DNA of 36,859 nt from an uncultured Microbacteriaceae bacterium (GCA_903915075.1 CAIWRM010000189.1:1-36859), one strand, 5' to 3'. Shown: positions 21,494 to 33,755, counted from the stretch's first letter. Numbers and translations are program-made. Notes: a model not told the origin generated them from the sequence alone.

Positions 21494-24400
21494 GCGCTCG
21501 CTCCTCGCTGCTCGTCGCGACGACGCTGATACTCCTGAAGGCTCGTTACCGTCATGCCCTCACGAGACACGTCGATCGATGCCACGGCTGCACTCACCTG
21601 CGCCATGCTGGTGAAGAGTGGTTTGTCGGCCAGCACCGCTGCGGTCCGAATCTCGTACCCGTCGGCCATGGCGCTCCGACCGCTCGGCGTATTGATCACC
21701 AGGTCAACCTCGTTACGTGCGATGAGTTCAACGATGGTGTCTTCCCCCGAGCGCTCGTTAAACTTTGCCACAACGCGAACCGGGATACCGTTGCGCGCCA
21801 ACATCTCGGCCGTGCCCGATGTGGCCACGATGTCGAAGCCCAGTTGCGTGAGCCGGAGAACAGGGAGAACGATGGCACGCTTGTCTCGGTCGGCAACCGA
21901 TACGAAGGCTGTTCCCGACGTCGGGAGTCGACCGAATGCCGCCTCCTGACTCTTGGCGAAGGCACGTGGGAAATCGCGATCGATGCCCATCACTTCGCCG
22001 GTCGATTTCATCTCCGGTCCCAGGATCGCGTCGACAATCTGTCCGCTCGGGGTGCGGAATCGCTTGAAGGGGAGAACGGCTTCCTTGACCGAGATGGGCG
22101 AATCCGTGGGCACGCGCGAGCCGTCGCTCTCCGGCAGCAGCCCCTCAGCAATCAACTCGGCCACCGTGGTGCCCATCATGATGCGGCTTGCGGCCTTGGC
22201 CAGCGGAATTCCCAGCGCTTTAGAGACGAATGGAACGGTCCTGCTGGCGCGCGGGTTTGCTTCGAGCACGTAGAGATTGCCTGCGCCGATCGCGAACTGA
22301 ACATTGAGCAGCCCTCGAACGCCGACCCCCTGTGCAATTGCCAGTGTGGCGTCGCGAACCCGATCGACGTCAGCGCTGCTCAGCGTGACGGGCGGAAGCG
22401 TGCACGCTGAGTCACCCGAGTGCACACCGGCCTGTTCGATGTGTTCCATCACTCCCCCGATGTAGAGAGTTTCGCCGTCAAACAGCGCATCAACGTCGAT
22501 CTCGATGGCGTCGTCGAGAAAGCGGTCAACCAACAGAGGTTGTTCGGGGCCTACGATTGCCTGTCCGTCTATGCGCACGAAATAGTCCCGAATTCCGGGC
22601 GAATCAAAGACGATCTCCATGCCTCGGCCGCCGAGAACGTAGGAGGGCCGAACAAGAACCGGGTATCCGATTTCCTCGGCGATGCCCACGGCGCTGTCAA
22701 CATCGGTTGCCGTTCCGTTCTTGGGAGCCAGGAGTCCGGCCTCGTCGAGGATGCGCGAGAACGCTCCTCTCTCCTCAGCCAGGTCGATGGCCTCTGGTGT
22801 GGTGCCCAGGATGGGAATACCCTCGGCCTTGAGGCCCTTGGCCAAGCCCAGTGCGGTCTGTCCACCGAGCTGAACAACCACACCCACGACGGTGCCGGAA
22901 GCCTGCTCAGCGTGAATCACCTCCAGCACATCCTCAAGCGTGAGTGGCTCGAAGTACAGTCGGTCGCTTGTGTCGTAATCGGTCGAGACCGTTTCGGGAT
23001 TGCAGTTCACCATGATGGTTTCGTAGCCGGCATCGTGCAGCGCGAAAGAGGCGTGCACACAGGAGTAGTCGAACTCCACGCCCTGACCAATGCGGTTGGG
23101 GCCCGAACCAATAATGACGACCTTCTGCTTGTCGCTCGGCGCGACCTCGGTCTCTTGGTCGTAACTCGAATAGTGGTAGGGCGTCAGTGCGGGGAACTCG
23201 CCCGCGCAGGTGTCCACCGTCTTGAACACGGGGCGCAGCCCCAGCTCGTGCCGCAGGCTGCGGACCTCCGGTTCCGTGATGCCGCGCAACTGGGCAATCT
23301 GAGCGTCACTAAAGCCGTGCATTTTGGCAATGCGCAGCGTGTGTGCGTTGAGGTCTTCTGCCGCGGCCACGACGTCGGCAACCTCATTTATCAGAACAAT
23401 CTGGTCAATAAACCAGGGATCAATCTTGGTGGCGTCGAAAACCTGCGCTGCAGTTGCGCCCTTGCGGAGCGCCTGTTGCACCGTCACAATCCGACCATCG
23501 GTGGGGGTGCGAGAGAGCTCGAGCAGTTCGGCCGCAGAGCGATCCTCGTCGCCCCAGTGGAACGAGCTGCCCCGCTTCTCGAGCGAGCGGAGTGCCTTCT
23601 GCAGCGCCGTGGCGTAGTTGCGACCGATGGCCATGGCTTCGCCCACGGACTTCATCGTGGTGGTCAGGCTCGAATCGGCCGAGGGAAACTTCTCGAAGGC
23701 GAAGCGAGGTACCTTGATGACCACGTAGTCGAGCGTTGGCTCGAAGCTCGCCGGTGTCACCTTGGTGATGTCATTGGGAATCTCGTCGAGGCGGTATCCG
23801 ATGGCGAGTTTGGCCGCAATCTTGGCAATGGGGAATCCGGTCGCCTTTGACGCGAGGGCCGAAGACCGTGACACGCGCGGGTTCATCTCAATCACGATGA
23901 CGCGCCCGGTTTCGGGGTCAACGGCAAACTGAATGTTGCACCCGCCGGTGTCGACGCCCACAAGCCGGATTATCTCGATTCCGATGTTGCGCAGGTTCTG
24001 ATACTCCGGATCGGTGAGAGTAAGCGCGGGAGCAACGGTTATTGAGTCTCCGGTGTGCACTCCCACGGGGTCAACGTTCTCAATGGAACACACGACCACG
24101 GTGTTGTCGGCCGTGTCGCGCATGAGCTCAAGTTCATATTCCTTCCAACCGAGAATGCTCTCTTCGAGAAGCACCTCTGTGGTGGGCGACTCTTGCAAAC
24201 CCTGAGACACAATTCGCGCCAGGTCATCTTCGTTGTAGGCGAAGCCCGATCCGAGTCCACCCATGGTGAACGATGGACGCACAACGACGGGATACCCGAG
24301 CTCGAGCGCAAAACCCCGCGCCTCCTCCAGGCTGTGCGCAACGAAACTACGCGCCACATCAGCGCCAGCGTCCAAGACCAAGTCCTTGAACAGCTGACGG

Positions 24401-24783
24401 TCCTCGCCCTTGCGAATGGCTTCGACCTTCGCACCGATGAGTTCGACGTTGTACTTCTCGAGTATCCCCGCTTCATGAAGAGCAATGGCCGCATTGAGGG
24501 CGGTCTGTCCGCCAAGCGTGGGGAGAACCGCGTCGGGGCGTTCTTTGGCGATGATGGCCTCAATCGCCTCGGGAGTGATGGGTTCAATGTAGGTGGCGTC
24601 GGCAAAATCCGGATCCGTCATAATCGTGGCCGGGTTGGAGTTCACGAGAATCACGCGAATACCCTCGGCACGCAAGACGCGGCACGCCTGAGTACCGGAG
24701 TAGTCAAACTCACACGCCTGGCCGATGACGATGGGTCCGGACCCAATAACGAGAACCGATGAGATGTCACTGCGACGCGGCAT
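21490..24783 (-). CDS. carB: Carbamoyl-phosphate synthase large subunit
   Basis: 1097 aa, [37 protein letters not shown]; duplicated ATP-grasp halves; [26 protein letters not shown]-terminal MGS-like domain. Confidence 0.98.
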   Translation of the reverse strand: MPRRSDISSVLVIGSGPIVIGQACEFDYSGTQACRVLRAEGIRVILVNSNPATIMTDPDFADATYIEPITPEAIEAIIAKERPDAVLPTLGGQTALNAAIALHEAGILEKYNVELIGAKVEAIRKGEDRQLFKDLVLDAGADVARSFVAHSLEEARGFALELGYPVVVRPSFTMGGLGSGFAYNEDDLARIVSQGLQESPTTEVLLEESILGWKEYELELMRDTADNTVVVCSIENVDPVGVHTGDSITVAPALTLTDPEYQNLRNIGIEIIRLVGVDTGGCNIQFAVDPETGRVIVIEMNPRVSRSSALASKATGFPIAKIAAKLAIGYRLDEIPNDITKVTPASFEPTLDYVVIKVPRFAFEKFPSADSSLTTTMKSVGEAMAIGRNYATALQKALRSLEKRGSSFHWGDEDRSAAELLELSRTPTDGRIVTVQQALRKGATAAQVFDATKIDPWFIDQIVLINEVADVVAAAEDLNAHTLRIAKMHGFSDAQIAQLRGITEPEVRSLRHELGLRPVFKTVDTCAGEFPALTPYHYSSYDQETEVAPSDKQKVVIIGSGPNRIGQGVEFDYSCVHASFALHDAGYETIMVNCNPETVSTDYDTSDRLYFEPLTLEDVLEVIHAEQASGTVVGVVVQLGGQTALGLAKGLKAEGIPILGTTPEAIDLAEERGAFSRILDEAGLLAPKNGTATDVDSAVGIAEEIGYPVLVRPSYVLGGRGMEIVFDSPGIRDYFVRIDGQAIVGPEQPLLVDRFLDDAIEIDVDALFDGETLYIGGVMEHIEQAGVHSGDSACTLPPVTLSSADVDRVRDATLAIAQGVGVRGLLNVQFAIGAGNLYVLEANPRASRTVPFVSKALGIPLAKAASRIMMGTTVAELIAEGLLPESDGSRVPTDSPISVKEAVLPFKRFRTPSGQIVDAILGPEMKSTGEVMGIDRDFPRAFAKSQEAAFGRLPTSGTAFVSVADRDKRAIVLPVLRLTQLGFDIVATSGTAEMLARNGIPVRVVAKFNERSGEDTIVELIARNEVDLVINTPSGRSAMADGYEIRTAAVLADKPLFTSMAQVSAAVASIDVSREGMTVTSLQEYQRRRDEQRGASA

Positions 24784-25931
24784 TACTTGCTCACTCCCCC
24801 ACGCGACGCGAGAACCATGTCACGGAATTGATCGAAAAGGTACATGGAATCGTGCGGGCCGGCGGCCGCCTCGGGGTGATACTGAACCGAGAATGCGGGT
24901 ATGTCGAGACAGCGCAGTCCCTCCACAACCTGATCGTTGAGGCTGTAATGACTAACTTCGACCCGACCGAAACCTTCGGGCGACTCCACCACCTCGTCGA
25001 GGGGAGCGTCCACCGCAAACCCGTGATTCTGACTCGTAATCTCAACGCGTCCCGAACGCTTATCAAGCACCGGCTGATTGATGCCGCGGTGACCGAAGGG
25101 CAGCTTGTAGGTCCCGAATCCCAGCGCGCGCCCGAGCAACTGGTTGCCAAAGCAAATTCCGAAAAAGGGCATCCCGGAACGCAACACGTTGCGCAGGAGT
25201 TCAACATGCGCGCCGCTGGCTGCCGGATCACCGGGACCGTTCGAGAAGAACAGTGCGTCAACGCCCAGGGCCAGAACCTCATCGGAGGTCACGGATTGCG
25301 GCAACACATGAGCATCGAAGCCCCGCTCGGCGATATACGCGACCGTGGACTTCTTCACACCGAGATCGAGAATGGCGACCGATCCCACACGTTCAACGCT
25401 GGCTGGCACGACATATGCTTCCTCGGTCGAAACACGGTCGGAAAGGTTCTGACCGGCCATATCTGGCGCGCTCCTGACCCGCTCCAGCTGCTTTTTGTCG
25501 TCGAGGTCGAAATCAACGCCAGAGAAAATCCCGGATCGCATTGCCCCTTTGTCTCGAATGTGACGCGTCACCGCCCGGGTGTCGAGCGACGAAATTCCCA
25601 CGATGTTGTCGGCAACCAGGTCGTCTGTGAGTGAACGCTCCGAGCGGAAGTTGGAGACGATACGGGACGGATCGCGCACGATGAATCCGGAAACCCAGAT
25701 TCTCCGGGATTCCATGTCGGCGTCGTTCATGCCCGTATTGCCAATGTGTGGCGCGGTCATCATGACGATTTGGCCCGCGTACGAGGGGTCGGTCAGCGTC
25801 TCCTGATATCCCGTCATTCCCGTGGCAAAGACGAGTTCGCCGAAGACCGTGCCTCGAGCACCGAAGGCAAAGCCGTCAAATCGAGAACCGTCTTCGAGCA
25901 CGAGTACGGCCGGGTCAAACGCTGGTGTCAC
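24783..25931 (-). CDS. carA: Carbamoyl-phosphate synthase small subunit
   Basis: [56 protein letters not shown]. Confidence 0.98.
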   Translation of the reverse strand: MTPAFDPAVLVLEDGSRFDGFAFGARGTVFGELVFATGMTGYQETLTDPSYAGQIVMMTAPHIGNTGMNDADMESRRIWVSGFIVRDPSRIVSNFRSERSLTDDLVADNIVGISSLDTRAVTRHIRDKGAMRSGIFSGVDFDLDDKKQLERVRSAPDMAGQNLSDRVSTEEAYVVPASVERVGSVAILDLGVKKSTVAYIAERGFDAHVLPQSVTSDEVLALGVDALFFSNGPGDPAASGAHVELLRNVLRSGMPFFGICFGNQLLGRALGFGTYKLPFGHRGINQPVLDKRSGRVEITSQNHGFAVDAPLDEVVESPEGFGRVEVSHYSLNDQVVEGLRCLDIPAFSVQYHPEAAAGPHDSMYLFDQFRDMVLASRGGVSK

Positions 25932-26446
25932 AGGATTTCCTTAACTGTTGGTTTTTGGACGTTCGTGAGTGAGGCCAGAAGAGAGTTGCGCTCGTTGGTG
26001 GACAGTCGAAAAAAGCTACTGACGTCGCGCACGCTGTCTTCTCCCACCATTCGCCACTCAATAACGGTGAGCCCGCCGCGCTCAACCACCTTGTCGATGG
26101 TCAGTTGAGACGTGGTGATGCCGTCAACGTGAGATAACGGAATGACGGTGGGAACTTCGCCGCGAAGGTCAAACACGAGGCCGCGTTCGGCGACCACAAT
26201 TCGAGCCTGAGCACGAAACGCGAGGCCTGGTGCCGCAATGCGCTCCAGCGGGTTAAGTCGCTCGGCAGTAGAGACATACAGTCCCTTCCAGGTACCGAGA
26301 ATGTCGCCAAGGTCGACACTGATGTCGTGCGCGGTTGTCGAACTCATGGCGTCGCGTCGCACGCGCCGCTTCCATCCCCACCACATGAGGAAAAACACAA
26401 TGGCAATCGCGAGCACGGCCACGCCGGCACCCCACAACCTATCCAT
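25928..26446 (-). CDS. Single-TM protein with PH-like domain, pyrimidine-operon associated, function unknown
   Basis: ATG at 26446: [32 protein letters not shown]..., then ~135 aa PH-like region ([63 protein letters not shown]). Overlaps both pyrC and carA. The track start (26701) lies inside pyrC. Confidence 0.75.
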   Translation of the reverse strand: MDRLWGAGVAVLAIAIVFFLMWWGWKRRVRRDAMSSTTAHDISVDLGDILGTWKGLYVSTAERLNPLERIAAPGLAFRAQARIVVAERGLVFDLRGEVPTVIPLSHVDGITTSQLTIDKVVERGGLTVIEWRMVGEDSVRDVSSFFRLSTNERNSLLASLTNVQKPTVKEIL

Positions 26447-27776
26447 TCGCGACACCGCCCCTCGCGGCAAACGCGTGAGCGGCAACCGTCTCCGCAGGAA
26501 CGAGCTTTCCCGCATCGACCGTGAGGTAGCCGTCGAAAGCGGTGAAGAGAACACGACCGGGAAGCTCGCGGCCGAGATAGGGCGAGTTGTGTGAACGGCT
26601 CGCCAGGTGGTCAGTTGAGAAAACACGCCGATCTGCAGGATCAACGAGCGTAAGCCGCGCGGGAGCACCCACCGTGAGGCCGCTCCAGTCGAGGCGACCA
26701 ATCTGGGCGGGACTGCGACTCATCACTCGCTCCACGCCGCTCCAGCTCAGGGCCCCGGTTTCCAGCATGGTGAGGAGGACAATCGAGAGCGCCGATTCGA
26801 GACCCACCATGCCGAATGCCGCCACATCCCACTCGCACTCCTTGGCCTCTGTGGGATGCGGTGCGTGGTCAGTCGCCACAATGTCGATGGTGCCGTCGGC
26901 AAGTCCCTGGCGAACCGCGAGCACGTCCTCGGCGGAGCGCAGCGGCGGGTTGACCTTGAAGCGCGCGTCATAGGACTCAGCGAGGTCTTCGGTAAGAAGA
27001 AGGTGGTGAGGTGTGACCTCCGCCGTGACACGGATACCCCGCGCCTTGGCCCAACGCACCACGTCGACCGACCCGGCCGTGGAGAGGTGACAGACGTGGA
27101 GGGCGGCTCCCACGCTTTCGGCGATGAGAACGTCGCGCGCGATGATCGTTTCTTCGGCGATTGCCGGCCAACCGGCCAGGCCCAGGCGAGAGGCCATCTC
27201 GCCCTCGTTCATTTGAGCGCCCTCGGTGAGTCGCGGCTCTTGAGCGTGTTGGGCAACCACGCCGTCAAAGGCAGAAACATACTCGAGTGCTCTACGCATG
27301 ATGAGTGGGTCATGCACACACTTGCCGTCATCGCTAAAGACCCGCACACGAGCTCGCGAGTCTGCCATGCCTTTGAGGTCGGCAAGAGCCGTGCCGGCAA
27401 GCCCCGCAGTGACGGCTCCGATCGGCTGTACTTGCACGTAGCCCGCCTCACGGCCGCGCGCCAGCTCCAGTTCGACAACACTGGCGTTATCCGCGACGGG
27501 CAGGGTATTGGCCATAGGAAAAACCGTCGTAAACCCGCCTACCGCTGCGGCCTGAGAGCCCGTCAACACGGTTTCACTCTGCTCGAATCCCGGCTCCCGC
27601 AGGTGCGTGTGCAGGTCAACGAGGCCGGGAAGCATCTGCAGACCAGCGGCATCAATGATCCGCGCATCCTTGCTGGACACCGACCCCATCTCCACAATGA
27701 GTCCGTCGCGCACGAGCACATCCGCCTGCTCGCCGCTGGGCAGAGTGGCCTGTCGAAAGAGCATGGGTTTAGTCAC
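26439..27776 (-). CDS. pyrC: Dihydroorotase
   Basis: [69 protein letters not shown]. Confidence 0.98.
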   Translation of the reverse strand: MTKPMLFRQATLPSGEQADVLVRDGLIVEMGSVSSKDARIIDAAGLQMLPGLVDLHTHLREPGFEQSETVLTGSQAAAVGGFTTVFPMANTLPVADNASVVELELARGREAGYVQVQPIGAVTAGLAGTALADLKGMADSRARVRVFSDDGKCVHDPLIMRRALEYVSAFDGVVAQHAQEPRLTEGAQMNEGEMASRLGLAGWPAIAEETIIARDVLIAESVGAALHVCHLSTAGSVDVVRWAKARGIRVTAEVTPHHLLLTEDLAESYDARFKVNPPLRSAEDVLAVRQGLADGTIDIVATDHAPHPTEAKECEWDVAAFGMVGLESALSIVLLTMLETGALSWSGVERVMSRSPAQIGRLDWSGLTVGAPARLTLVDPADRRVFSTDHLASRSHNSPYLGRELPGRVLFTAFDGYLTVDAGKLVPAETVAAHAFAARGGVANG

Positions 27777-28728
27777 GGGGCACCTCCGAGGTTCCGGTCA
27801 TGATCGAATAGAGCACGGCCATCCGCACAAACACTCCGTTGGCCACTTGCTGAAGAATGACGGACTGGGACGAATCCGCAGCAGCGGAACAAATCTCGAG
27901 CCCGCGGTTCATGGGCCCGGGGTGCATGATGAGCGTGCGTGACGACAGCCGGTCAAAACGCTCCTCCGTGAGACCCCAACCCAAGGCGTACTCGTGAGCG
28001 TTGGGAAAGAACGCCTCGCGCATGCGCTCGTTCTGCACGCGCAGCATCATGACGGCATCTACCTCAGAGCTCAGCACCGCGTCGAGGTCGTGCGCGATGG
28101 TGACGGGCCAACGCTCTGCCCCGCGAGGAATGAGAGTGACGGGTGCAACCACGGTGACACGAGCGCCCAGGTGATCCAACAACCACACGTTGGACCGTGC
28201 CACTCGGGAGTGAAAGATGTCGCCCACAATGACCACGTGGGCACCGTCGAGTCCGCGACCACGCGCATCCGAACCGTTGAGATTCTTGCGGAGGGTGAAC
28301 GCGTCGAGCAGCGCCTGTGTGGGGTGCTCATGGGTGCCATCACCGGCATTGACCACCGGCACATCGATCCAGTCGCGCTCGGCCAGCAGCTGCGGAGCGC
28401 CCGATGAGGGGTGGCGGATGACCACGCCATCAACACCGAGTTCTTGCAGGGTGAGAATGGTGTCCTTGAGACTCTCGCCCTTCGACACCGACGACCCCTT
28501 GGCCGAGAAATTGATCACATCGGCCGACAGTCTCTTTTGCGCCACCTCAAAGGAAATACGCGTACGAGTGGAGTCTTCGTAGAACAGATTCACGATGGTC
28601 TTGCCACGCAGGGCCGGAAGCTTCTTATTGTCTCGTGCTCCGAGAACTGCCATGTCTTCGGCGGTGTCGAGCAACGCGATAGCCGAGCTGCGAGAAAGAT
28701 CACGCGTGGACAGGAGGTGTTGCATCAT
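27769..28728 (-). CDS. pyrB: Aspartate carbamoyltransferase catalytic subunit
   Basis: [68 protein letters not shown]; ATGs at 28728/28725 overlap the pyrR stop. Confidence 0.97.
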   Translation of the reverse strand: MMQHLLSTRDLSRSSAIALLDTAEDMAVLGARDNKKLPALRGKTIVNLFYEDSTRTRISFEVAQKRLSADVINFSAKGSSVSKGESLKDTILTLQELGVDGVVIRHPSSGAPQLLAERDWIDVPVVNAGDGTHEHPTQALLDAFTLRKNLNGSDARGRGLDGAHVVIVGDIFHSRVARSNVWLLDHLGARVTVVAPVTLIPRGAERWPVTIAHDLDAVLSSEVDAVMMLRVQNERMREAFFPNAHEYALGWGLTEERFDRLSSRTLIMHPGPMNRGLEICSAAADSSQSVILQQVANGVFVRMAVLYSIMTGTSEVPRD

Positions 28729-29264
28729 TCGGCGCCACCTCGATCGATATCCACGGCGTCGATGCCGTCTGTCTCGACGAAGCACACATTGATGCGCTCC
28801 CCCGGAGACGAGGGCAGATTTTTACCCACATAATCAGCGCGGATGGGTAGTTCCCGGTGTCCACGGTCGATGAGCACAGCAAGGCGCACCACGTCTGGAC
28901 GTCCAAAGTCGGTGAGGGCATCGAGTGCGGCCCGAACGGTGCGGCCCGAGTACAGAACGTCGTCGACGAGCACAACCGTGGCCTGTTCGATGTCGACAGG
29001 AACTGCTGTCGGTGCGGGCTCGCGTAACGGATTGGCGTGCAGGTCGTCGCGATACATGGTGACGTCCAACGAGCCCAGGGGAATCGATGCGCCGTCGATG
29101 TCAAAAATGGCCGAGGCAATACGCGCTGCCAGAGTGACGCCCCGCGTGGGAATACCGAGAAGCACGAGGTTGTCGCTGCCACGATTTGATTCGAGAATCT
29201 CGTGAGCGATGCGCGTAATGGCGCGTGCCACGTCAGCCGACTGCATGACGGTAATCGCAGTCAC
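28725..29264 (-). CDS. pyrR: Bifunctional pyr operon regulator / uracil phosphoribosyltransferase
   Basis: [40 protein letters not shown] (PRPP loop), [30 protein letters not shown] start with GGAGG 5 nt upstream. Confidence 0.97.
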   Translation of the reverse strand: MTAITVMQSADVARAITRIAHEILESNRGSDNLVLLGIPTRGVTLAARIASAIFDIDGASIPLGSLDVTMYRDDLHANPLREPAPTAVPVDIEQATVVLVDDVLYSGRTVRAALDALTDFGRPDVVRLAVLIDRGHRELPIRADYVGKNLPSSPGERINVCFVETDGIDAVDIDRGGAE

Positions 29265-29269
29265 CCTGA

Positions 29270-29304
29270 CCTCCTTCCCCGCCTCTCTGGACGGCTTTAA
29301 AGGA
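29270..29304 (-). promoter_or_regulatory. PyrR-binding hairpin in pyrR 5' leader, overlapping the Shine-Dalgarno sequence
   Basis: Minus-strand RNA 5'-UCCUUUAAAGCCGUCCAGAGAGGCGGGGAAGGAGG-3'. Folds as CCG-U-CC-AGAGA-GG-CGG, matching the PyrR binding-loop core UCCAGAGAGGC; an outer UCCUU/AAGGA helix overlaps the GGAGG SD of pyrR. Confidence 0.82.
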
Positions 29305-29330
29305 TGTCTAATTACTCCGACTCTATCAGG

Positions 29331-29738
29331 TCATCGATTCGCGATGGTACTCAACAGGCCGTTGACGAACCCGGATGACTCCTCCGTGCTCAGCTCACCG
29401 GCCAGCGTCACTGCCTCAGACGTTGCCACACCAGCGGGAATTTCTGGATTGAAAAGAATCTCCCACGCGGCACATCGGAGAATGGCCCGGTCAACGGCGG
29501 GCATGCGCTCTAAGGTCCAACCGCGTGAATTTGAGGCAATTGCTTCGTCAATCTCGCTCAGGTTCTCGACAACGCCGTCCACAATGTCCCGCGCGTAGAG
29601 CCACGACGACTCACGATCAGGCTCTGATGCGGCCCGCAGGGCTTCGGCAGCCACAATCTCACTCACGGGCACACCGCGCACGTCTGCAGCGAAGAGCATG
29701 TCTACCGCGCGTTTGCGAGCCTTAGTGCGAGCGCTCAC
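29331..29738 (-). CDS. nusB: Transcription antitermination factor NusB
   Basis: MSARTKARKRAVDMLFAADVRG..., MPAVDRAILRCAAWEILFNPEIPAGVATSEAVTLAGELSTEESSGFVNGLLSTIA. Confidence 0.96.
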   Translation of the reverse strand: MSARTKARKRAVDMLFAADVRGVPVSEIVAAEALRAASEPDRESSWLYARDIVDGVVENLSEIDEAIASNSRGWTLERMPAVDRAILRCAAWEILFNPEIPAGVATSEAVTLAGELSTEESSGFVNGLLSTIANR

Positions 29739-29741
29739 GAT

Positions 29742-30305
29742 CTAGTCGTTGACGCGACCGAGGTAGTCACCCGTACGCGTGTCGACCTTAATCTTGGTTC
29801 CCGTCTCGAGAAAGAGGGGCACCTGAATCTCATAACCGGTCTCGAGGGTGGCTGGCTTGTTGCCGCCGGTCGAGCGGTCGCCCTGAAGACCGGGCTCGGT
29901 ATAGGTAATCTCGAGAGTCACGCTCGTAGGAAGTTCAATGTAGAGGGGCGAACCCTCGTTAATGGCCAGCTGAACATCCTGGTTCTCGAGCATGAAGTTT
30001 GCCGCATCACCCACCGTGGCGGCCGGGACACTCATCTGCTCGTAGGTGGTCTTGTCCATAAAAATGAACTCGGAACCGTCGTTGTAGAGGTACTGAAAGT
30101 CACGACGGTCGACATTGGCGGTCTCAATCTTGGTGCCGGCGTTGTACGTCTTGTCGACGACCTTGCCCGAGACAACGTTCTTCATCTTGGTGCGCACAAA
30201 CGCGCCGCCCTTGCCCGGCTTGACGTGCTGGAACTCGATAACCGTCCACAGCTGACCGTCAATCTTGATGACGATGCCGTTCTTGATATCAGCGGTACTT
30301 GCCAT
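29742..30305 (-). CDS. efp: Elongation factor P
   Basis: [57 protein letters not shown] (Lys in PGKGGAFVR), C-terminal GDYLGRVND. Confidence 0.98.
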   Translation of the reverse strand: MASTADIKNGIVIKIDGQLWTVIEFQHVKPGKGGAFVRTKMKNVVSGKVVDKTYNAGTKIETANVDRRDFQYLYNDGSEFIFMDKTTYEQMSVPAATVGDAANFMLENQDVQLAINEGSPLYIELPTSVTLEITYTEPGLQGDRSTGGNKPATLETGYEIQVPLFLETGTKIKVDTRTGDYLGRVND

Positions 30306-30412
30306 GGGGAATCTTCCTTAGGTCGTGCGAGAGATGACGCGCATCGTGAGACGCACCACAGGCAAGGCTATCGCTAACGACCGTGAGTGACGAACGACGG
30401 ACAGTCGAAGCG

Positions 30413-30850
30413 CTATTTGCTGCGAGAGACCAAAAAGCTCAGGGCGAGGCGATACGAATCGAAACCAAAGCCCGCAATAACCCCTGTGGCCACAGGCGAA
30501 ATCACGGAATCACGACGGAACTCTTCACGCGCGTGTGGATTCGAAATGTGTACCTCGATCACGGGCACGCCCGCACTCGACAGCATGGCAACCGCGTCCC
30601 GCAGAGCGTAGCTGTAGTGCGTGAACGCAGCCGGGTTGATAATCACCGGCGTCTTGGTGTCGGTGGCCTCGTGCAACCAGCTCATGAGCTCTGGCTCCGA
30701 GTCGGACTGGCGAACATCGATCTGCCAATCCGGAGCGTCTTCGGTGAGCTGCTGGGTGAGGTCCGCCAAAGACGCGGTTCCGTAGATTTCAGGCTCGCGC
30801 GTGCCGAGGCGGCCCAGGTTGGGTCCATTGAGCACAAGCACGCGATTCAT
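30413..30850 (-). CDS. aroQ: 3-dehydroquinate dehydratase, type II
   Basis: ATG at 30850: MNRVLVLNGPNLGRLGTREPEIYG; IINPAAFTHYSYALRDAV; VIEVHISNPHAREEFR. The track start (31171) lies inside aroB. Confidence 0.97.
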   Translation of the reverse strand: MNRVLVLNGPNLGRLGTREPEIYGTASLADLTQQLTEDAPDWQIDVRQSDSEPELMSWLHEATDTKTPVIINPAAFTHYSYALRDAVAMLSSAGVPVIEVHISNPHAREEFRRDSVISPVATGVIAGFGFDSYRLALSFLVSRSK

Positions 30851-30870
30851 GCTCACCAGACTACCGGCGA

Positions 30871-31953
30871 CTAACCCGCGATTTCTTGATAGGCGGCAAA
30901 CAGCAAACTCGTGTCTGGCACTTCGAGCGTCTTGGGGCGACCGAGTGATTCCAGCACCACGAAGCGCAGAAGCGAACCGCGTGCTTTCTTGTCGCGGCGC
31001 ATGGTGGCCAGGAGTGTTTCCCATCGGCCGGCCGAGTACGTGATGGGAAGACCGAGCAGCTCGAGAACCCTGCGGTGGCGGTCCACCGTGGCGTCGTCGA
31101 GGTTGCTGGTGAGACGCGAAAGCTCGGCGGCAAAGACCATGCCGATGCTGATCGCCGCGCCGTGACGCCACTGGTAGCGCTCTGCGTGCTCAATGGCGTG
31201 GCCCAGCGTGTGTCCGTAGTTGAGAATCTCCCGCAGAGAGTCCTCGCGAAAATCTTCGGAGACGACACTTGCCTTGATTCCCACGGACTTCTCAACCAAG
31301 ACTCGGAACACTTCGGATGTGGGGTCGGTGGCGGTGGCAACGTCCACCTCGATGAGGTCAAGTATCTCGGGATCCGCAATGAAGCCGTACTTGACGACCT
31401 CGGCCATGCCGGCCAGGAGCTCATTGCGGGGCAACGACTCAACCAGGGCAACGTCACAGATCACGGCGTGCGGAGCGTAAAAGGCGCCAACGAGGTTCTT
31501 ACCCTCAGCGGTGTTGATGCCCGTCTTTCCGCCCACCGAGGCATCAACCATGCCCAGCACTGTCGTCGGGATACTGATGAAGCGCACGCCACGCAACCAC
31601 GTTGCCGCAACGAACCCCGCAAGGTCGGTAACGGCTCCACCACCCAGCCCAATAATGGCGTCGGTGCGAGTGAAGTCGGACTGTCCCAAAACCTGCCAGC
31701 AAAATGCGGCAACTTCCACGCGCTTGGCGGCCTCGGCGTCGGGGATCTCAGCGAGCAGCACGGTGTAGTCGTCGGCAAGGGCATCGCGCAATTCACCGGC
31801 CACAAGCTCCAGCGACGGCTGGTGAACGATCAGCACCTTCTTCACGCCAGCGAGGGCATCGGTCAGCACATCGGTGCCCAAGAGCAGATCACGACCAACG
31901 GTCACGTTGTAGTCGCCGCCGGCAGAAACGGGAATGGTTGCCACACTAGACAT
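30871..31953 (-). CDS. aroB: 3-dehydroquinate synthase
   Basis: IIGLGGGAVTDLAGFVAATWLRGVRFISIPTTVLGMVDASVGGKTGIN, LNYGHTLGHAIEH. Confidence 0.98.
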   Translation of the reverse strand: MSSVATIPVSAGGDYNVTVGRDLLLGTDVLTDALAGVKKVLIVHQPSLELVAGELRDALADDYTVLLAEIPDAEAAKRVEVAAFCWQVLGQSDFTRTDAIIGLGGGAVTDLAGFVAATWLRGVRFISIPTTVLGMVDASVGGKTGINTAEGKNLVGAFYAPHAVICDVALVESLPRNELLAGMAEVVKYGFIADPEILDLIEVDVATATDPTSEVFRVLVEKSVGIKASVVSEDFREDSLREILNYGHTLGHAIEHAERYQWRHGAAISIGMVFAAELSRLTSNLDDATVDRHRRVLELLGLPITYSAGRWETLLATMRRDKKARGSLLRFVVLESLGRPKTLEVPDTSLLFAAYQEIAG

Positions 31954-32482
31954 TCAGGGCCTCCCATTCCCGCGGATAACCCGCGCGAACCCACTGAGCA
32001 ATGTTCGCGGCCATGTCGTCGAGACGACCCGACGACGTGTCGATCGTTATCGAAGCGAGGCGTTCGTAGATGGGTCGACGTTCGGCAAAGATCTCTTTCC
32101 AGCGCTCAAGACCGTTCTCTGCCAAGAGGGGGCGCTTGTCGTTGCTAATGCGCCACGCGACCGCCTCGGGCGTGACCGTGAGGTAGACGACGGGCAGACG
32201 CTCAAGATCGTGCTGCGTCTCGGAATCGAGAACCGCTCCCCCACCGAGGCTCACAATGGCCGGGTCACGGAGGGCGCGCACCACGTGTTCGCGTTCAATG
32301 GCACGGAAGGCTTTCTCGCCCTGCTCGGCAAAAATGTCCGTAATCGAACCGTGCTCGGCGACGATTGTCTTATCGGTATCAATGTTGTCAACCCCGAGCT
32401 CGTTTGCTACGCGCCGCCCAATCTTGGACTTGCCCGAGGCCATGGGGCCGATGAGAACGGCCAGCGCACTCGGCATGCTCAC
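31946..32482 (-). CDS. aroK: Shikimate kinase
   Basis: [43 protein letters not shown]. Start GTG 32482 (overlapping aroC stop) or ATG 32476. Confidence 0.95.
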   Translation of the reverse strand: MSMPSALAVLIGPMASGKSKIGRRVANELGVDNIDTDKTIVAEHGSITDIFAEQGEKAFRAIEREHVVRALRDPAIVSLGGGAVLDSETQHDLERLPVVYLTVTPEAVAWRISNDKRPLLAENGLERWKEIFAERRPIYERLASITIDTSSGRLDDMAANIAQWVRAGYPREWEALNV

Positions 32483-33678
32483 TCAGTGTCGCCCTGCGTG
32501 GCAAGCAACTGTGGGATGTTCGCGAGGTACGACTCAAGGTTGCGCTTGGTTTCGCCCACCGAATCGCCACCAAACTTCTCGAGGACGGCATTGGCGATGA
32601 CGAGCATCACCATGGCCTCGGCCACGACGCCCGCGGCGGGCACGGCGCAGACGTCGGAACGCTGGTGGTGCGCCGGAGCGGCGTCGCCCGTGGTCACGTC
32701 GACCGTCTTGAGCGCGTGGGGCACCGTAGCGATGGGCTTCATGCCGGCACGAACCCGCAACACGGTGCCGGTAGACATTCCGCCCTCGATTCCGCCGGCA
32801 CGATCGGTTTCGCGAGTGATTCCCTCGGCCGAAGCAAAAAGTTCGTCGTGCGCCACAGAACCACGGCGGCGCGTGGTCTCGAATCCGTCGCCCACCTCAA
32901 CGCCCTTAATGGCCTGGATGCCCATGAGCGCACCGGCGAGCTGAGAATCCAGTCGCTTGTCCCAGTGCGTGAAGGATCCGAGCCCAGGCGGAAGTCCATA
33001 ACCGTTGATTTCGACGACGCCACCGATGGTGTCGCCCTCTTTGTGGACGGCCTGCACCTCGGCGAGCATGAGCGCTGCCGTTTCGGGGTGAAAACAGCGC
33101 ATCTCGTCGACGTCAATGGTCGCGACGTCATCCGGGTGTGGCAGCGGGGCCGAGAGTGGCACCGCAACCGGTCCAATGGCCACGGTGTGGCTGACGAATC
33201 GGATGCCCAGCTCGGCCAGGAAACTGCGGGCGACGGCTCCCAACGCAACGCGCGTGGCCGTTTCCCGAGCACTGGCACGCTCCAGCACCGGGCGCGACTC
33301 ATCAAAGTTGAACTTTTGCATGCCCACGAGGTCGGCGTGACCGGGGCGAGGTCTGGTGAGTTTGGCGCCGCGACCGGACTCTGACATTTCAGTCTCGAGC
33401 GGGTAGGGGCTCATCACCTCTTCCCACTTGGGCCACTCGGAATTACCGATGCGCAGGGCGACCGGACCACCGAGCGATACTCCGTGGCGAACACCCGTGG
33501 AGATGCTGAGATCGTCCTGCTCAAACTTCATGCGGGCTCCGCGACCAAAACCCAGTCGACGCCGAGCCAGGTCGCTCTGGATCGTCTCGCGCAGAACGGG
33601 CACACCAGCGGGTAATCCCTCAATGATCCCAATCAACTCAGGACCGTGAGATTCACCTGCCGTCAGCCAACGCAACAT
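32479..33678 (-). CDS. aroC: Chorismate synthase
   Basis: [67 protein letters not shown]. Confidence 0.98.
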   Translation of the reverse strand: MLRWLTAGESHGPELIGIIEGLPAGVPVLRETIQSDLARRRLGFGRGARMKFEQDDLSISTGVRHGVSLGGPVALRIGNSEWPKWEEVMSPYPLETEMSESGRGAKLTRPRPGHADLVGMQKFNFDESRPVLERASARETATRVALGAVARSFLAELGIRFVSHTVAIGPVAVPLSAPLPHPDDVATIDVDEMRCFHPETAALMLAEVQAVHKEGDTIGGVVEINGYGLPPGLGSFTHWDKRLDSQLAGALMGIQAIKGVEVGDGFETTRRRGSVAHDELFASAEGITRETDRAGGIEGGMSTGTVLRVRAGMKPIATVPHALKTVDVTTGDAAPAHHQRSDVCAVPAAGVVAEAMVMLVIANAVLEKFGGDSVGETKRNLESYLANIPQLLATQGDTE

Positions 33679-33755
33679 GCCTCAATTCTGGCACAGCCAC
33701 GTAGCGGGGCTTGCCCGCCTCGCGACAGATGCGTCTGCAGTTGAGACAACGAAGA

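Noticed and set aside
22420-23850. 476-aa plus-strand ORF opposite carB
   Set aside because: Antisense to a full-length, motif-rich carB; Arg/His/Gly-rich composition with no recognisable domain. Typical spurious antisense ORF in moderately high-GC DNA.
30306-30412. Promoter or leader element upstream of efp
   Set aside because: The 107-nt gap may hold a promoter, but only weak -10/-35 matches are present and no structured motif was evident.
31075-32148. Long plus-strand ORFs 31075..32148, 31934..32944, 26856..27803, 14378..15478, 21421..22410, 32665..33384
   Set aside because: All antisense to well-supported aroB/aroK/aroC, pyrC, fmt and carB genes; low-complexity codon-mirror translations.
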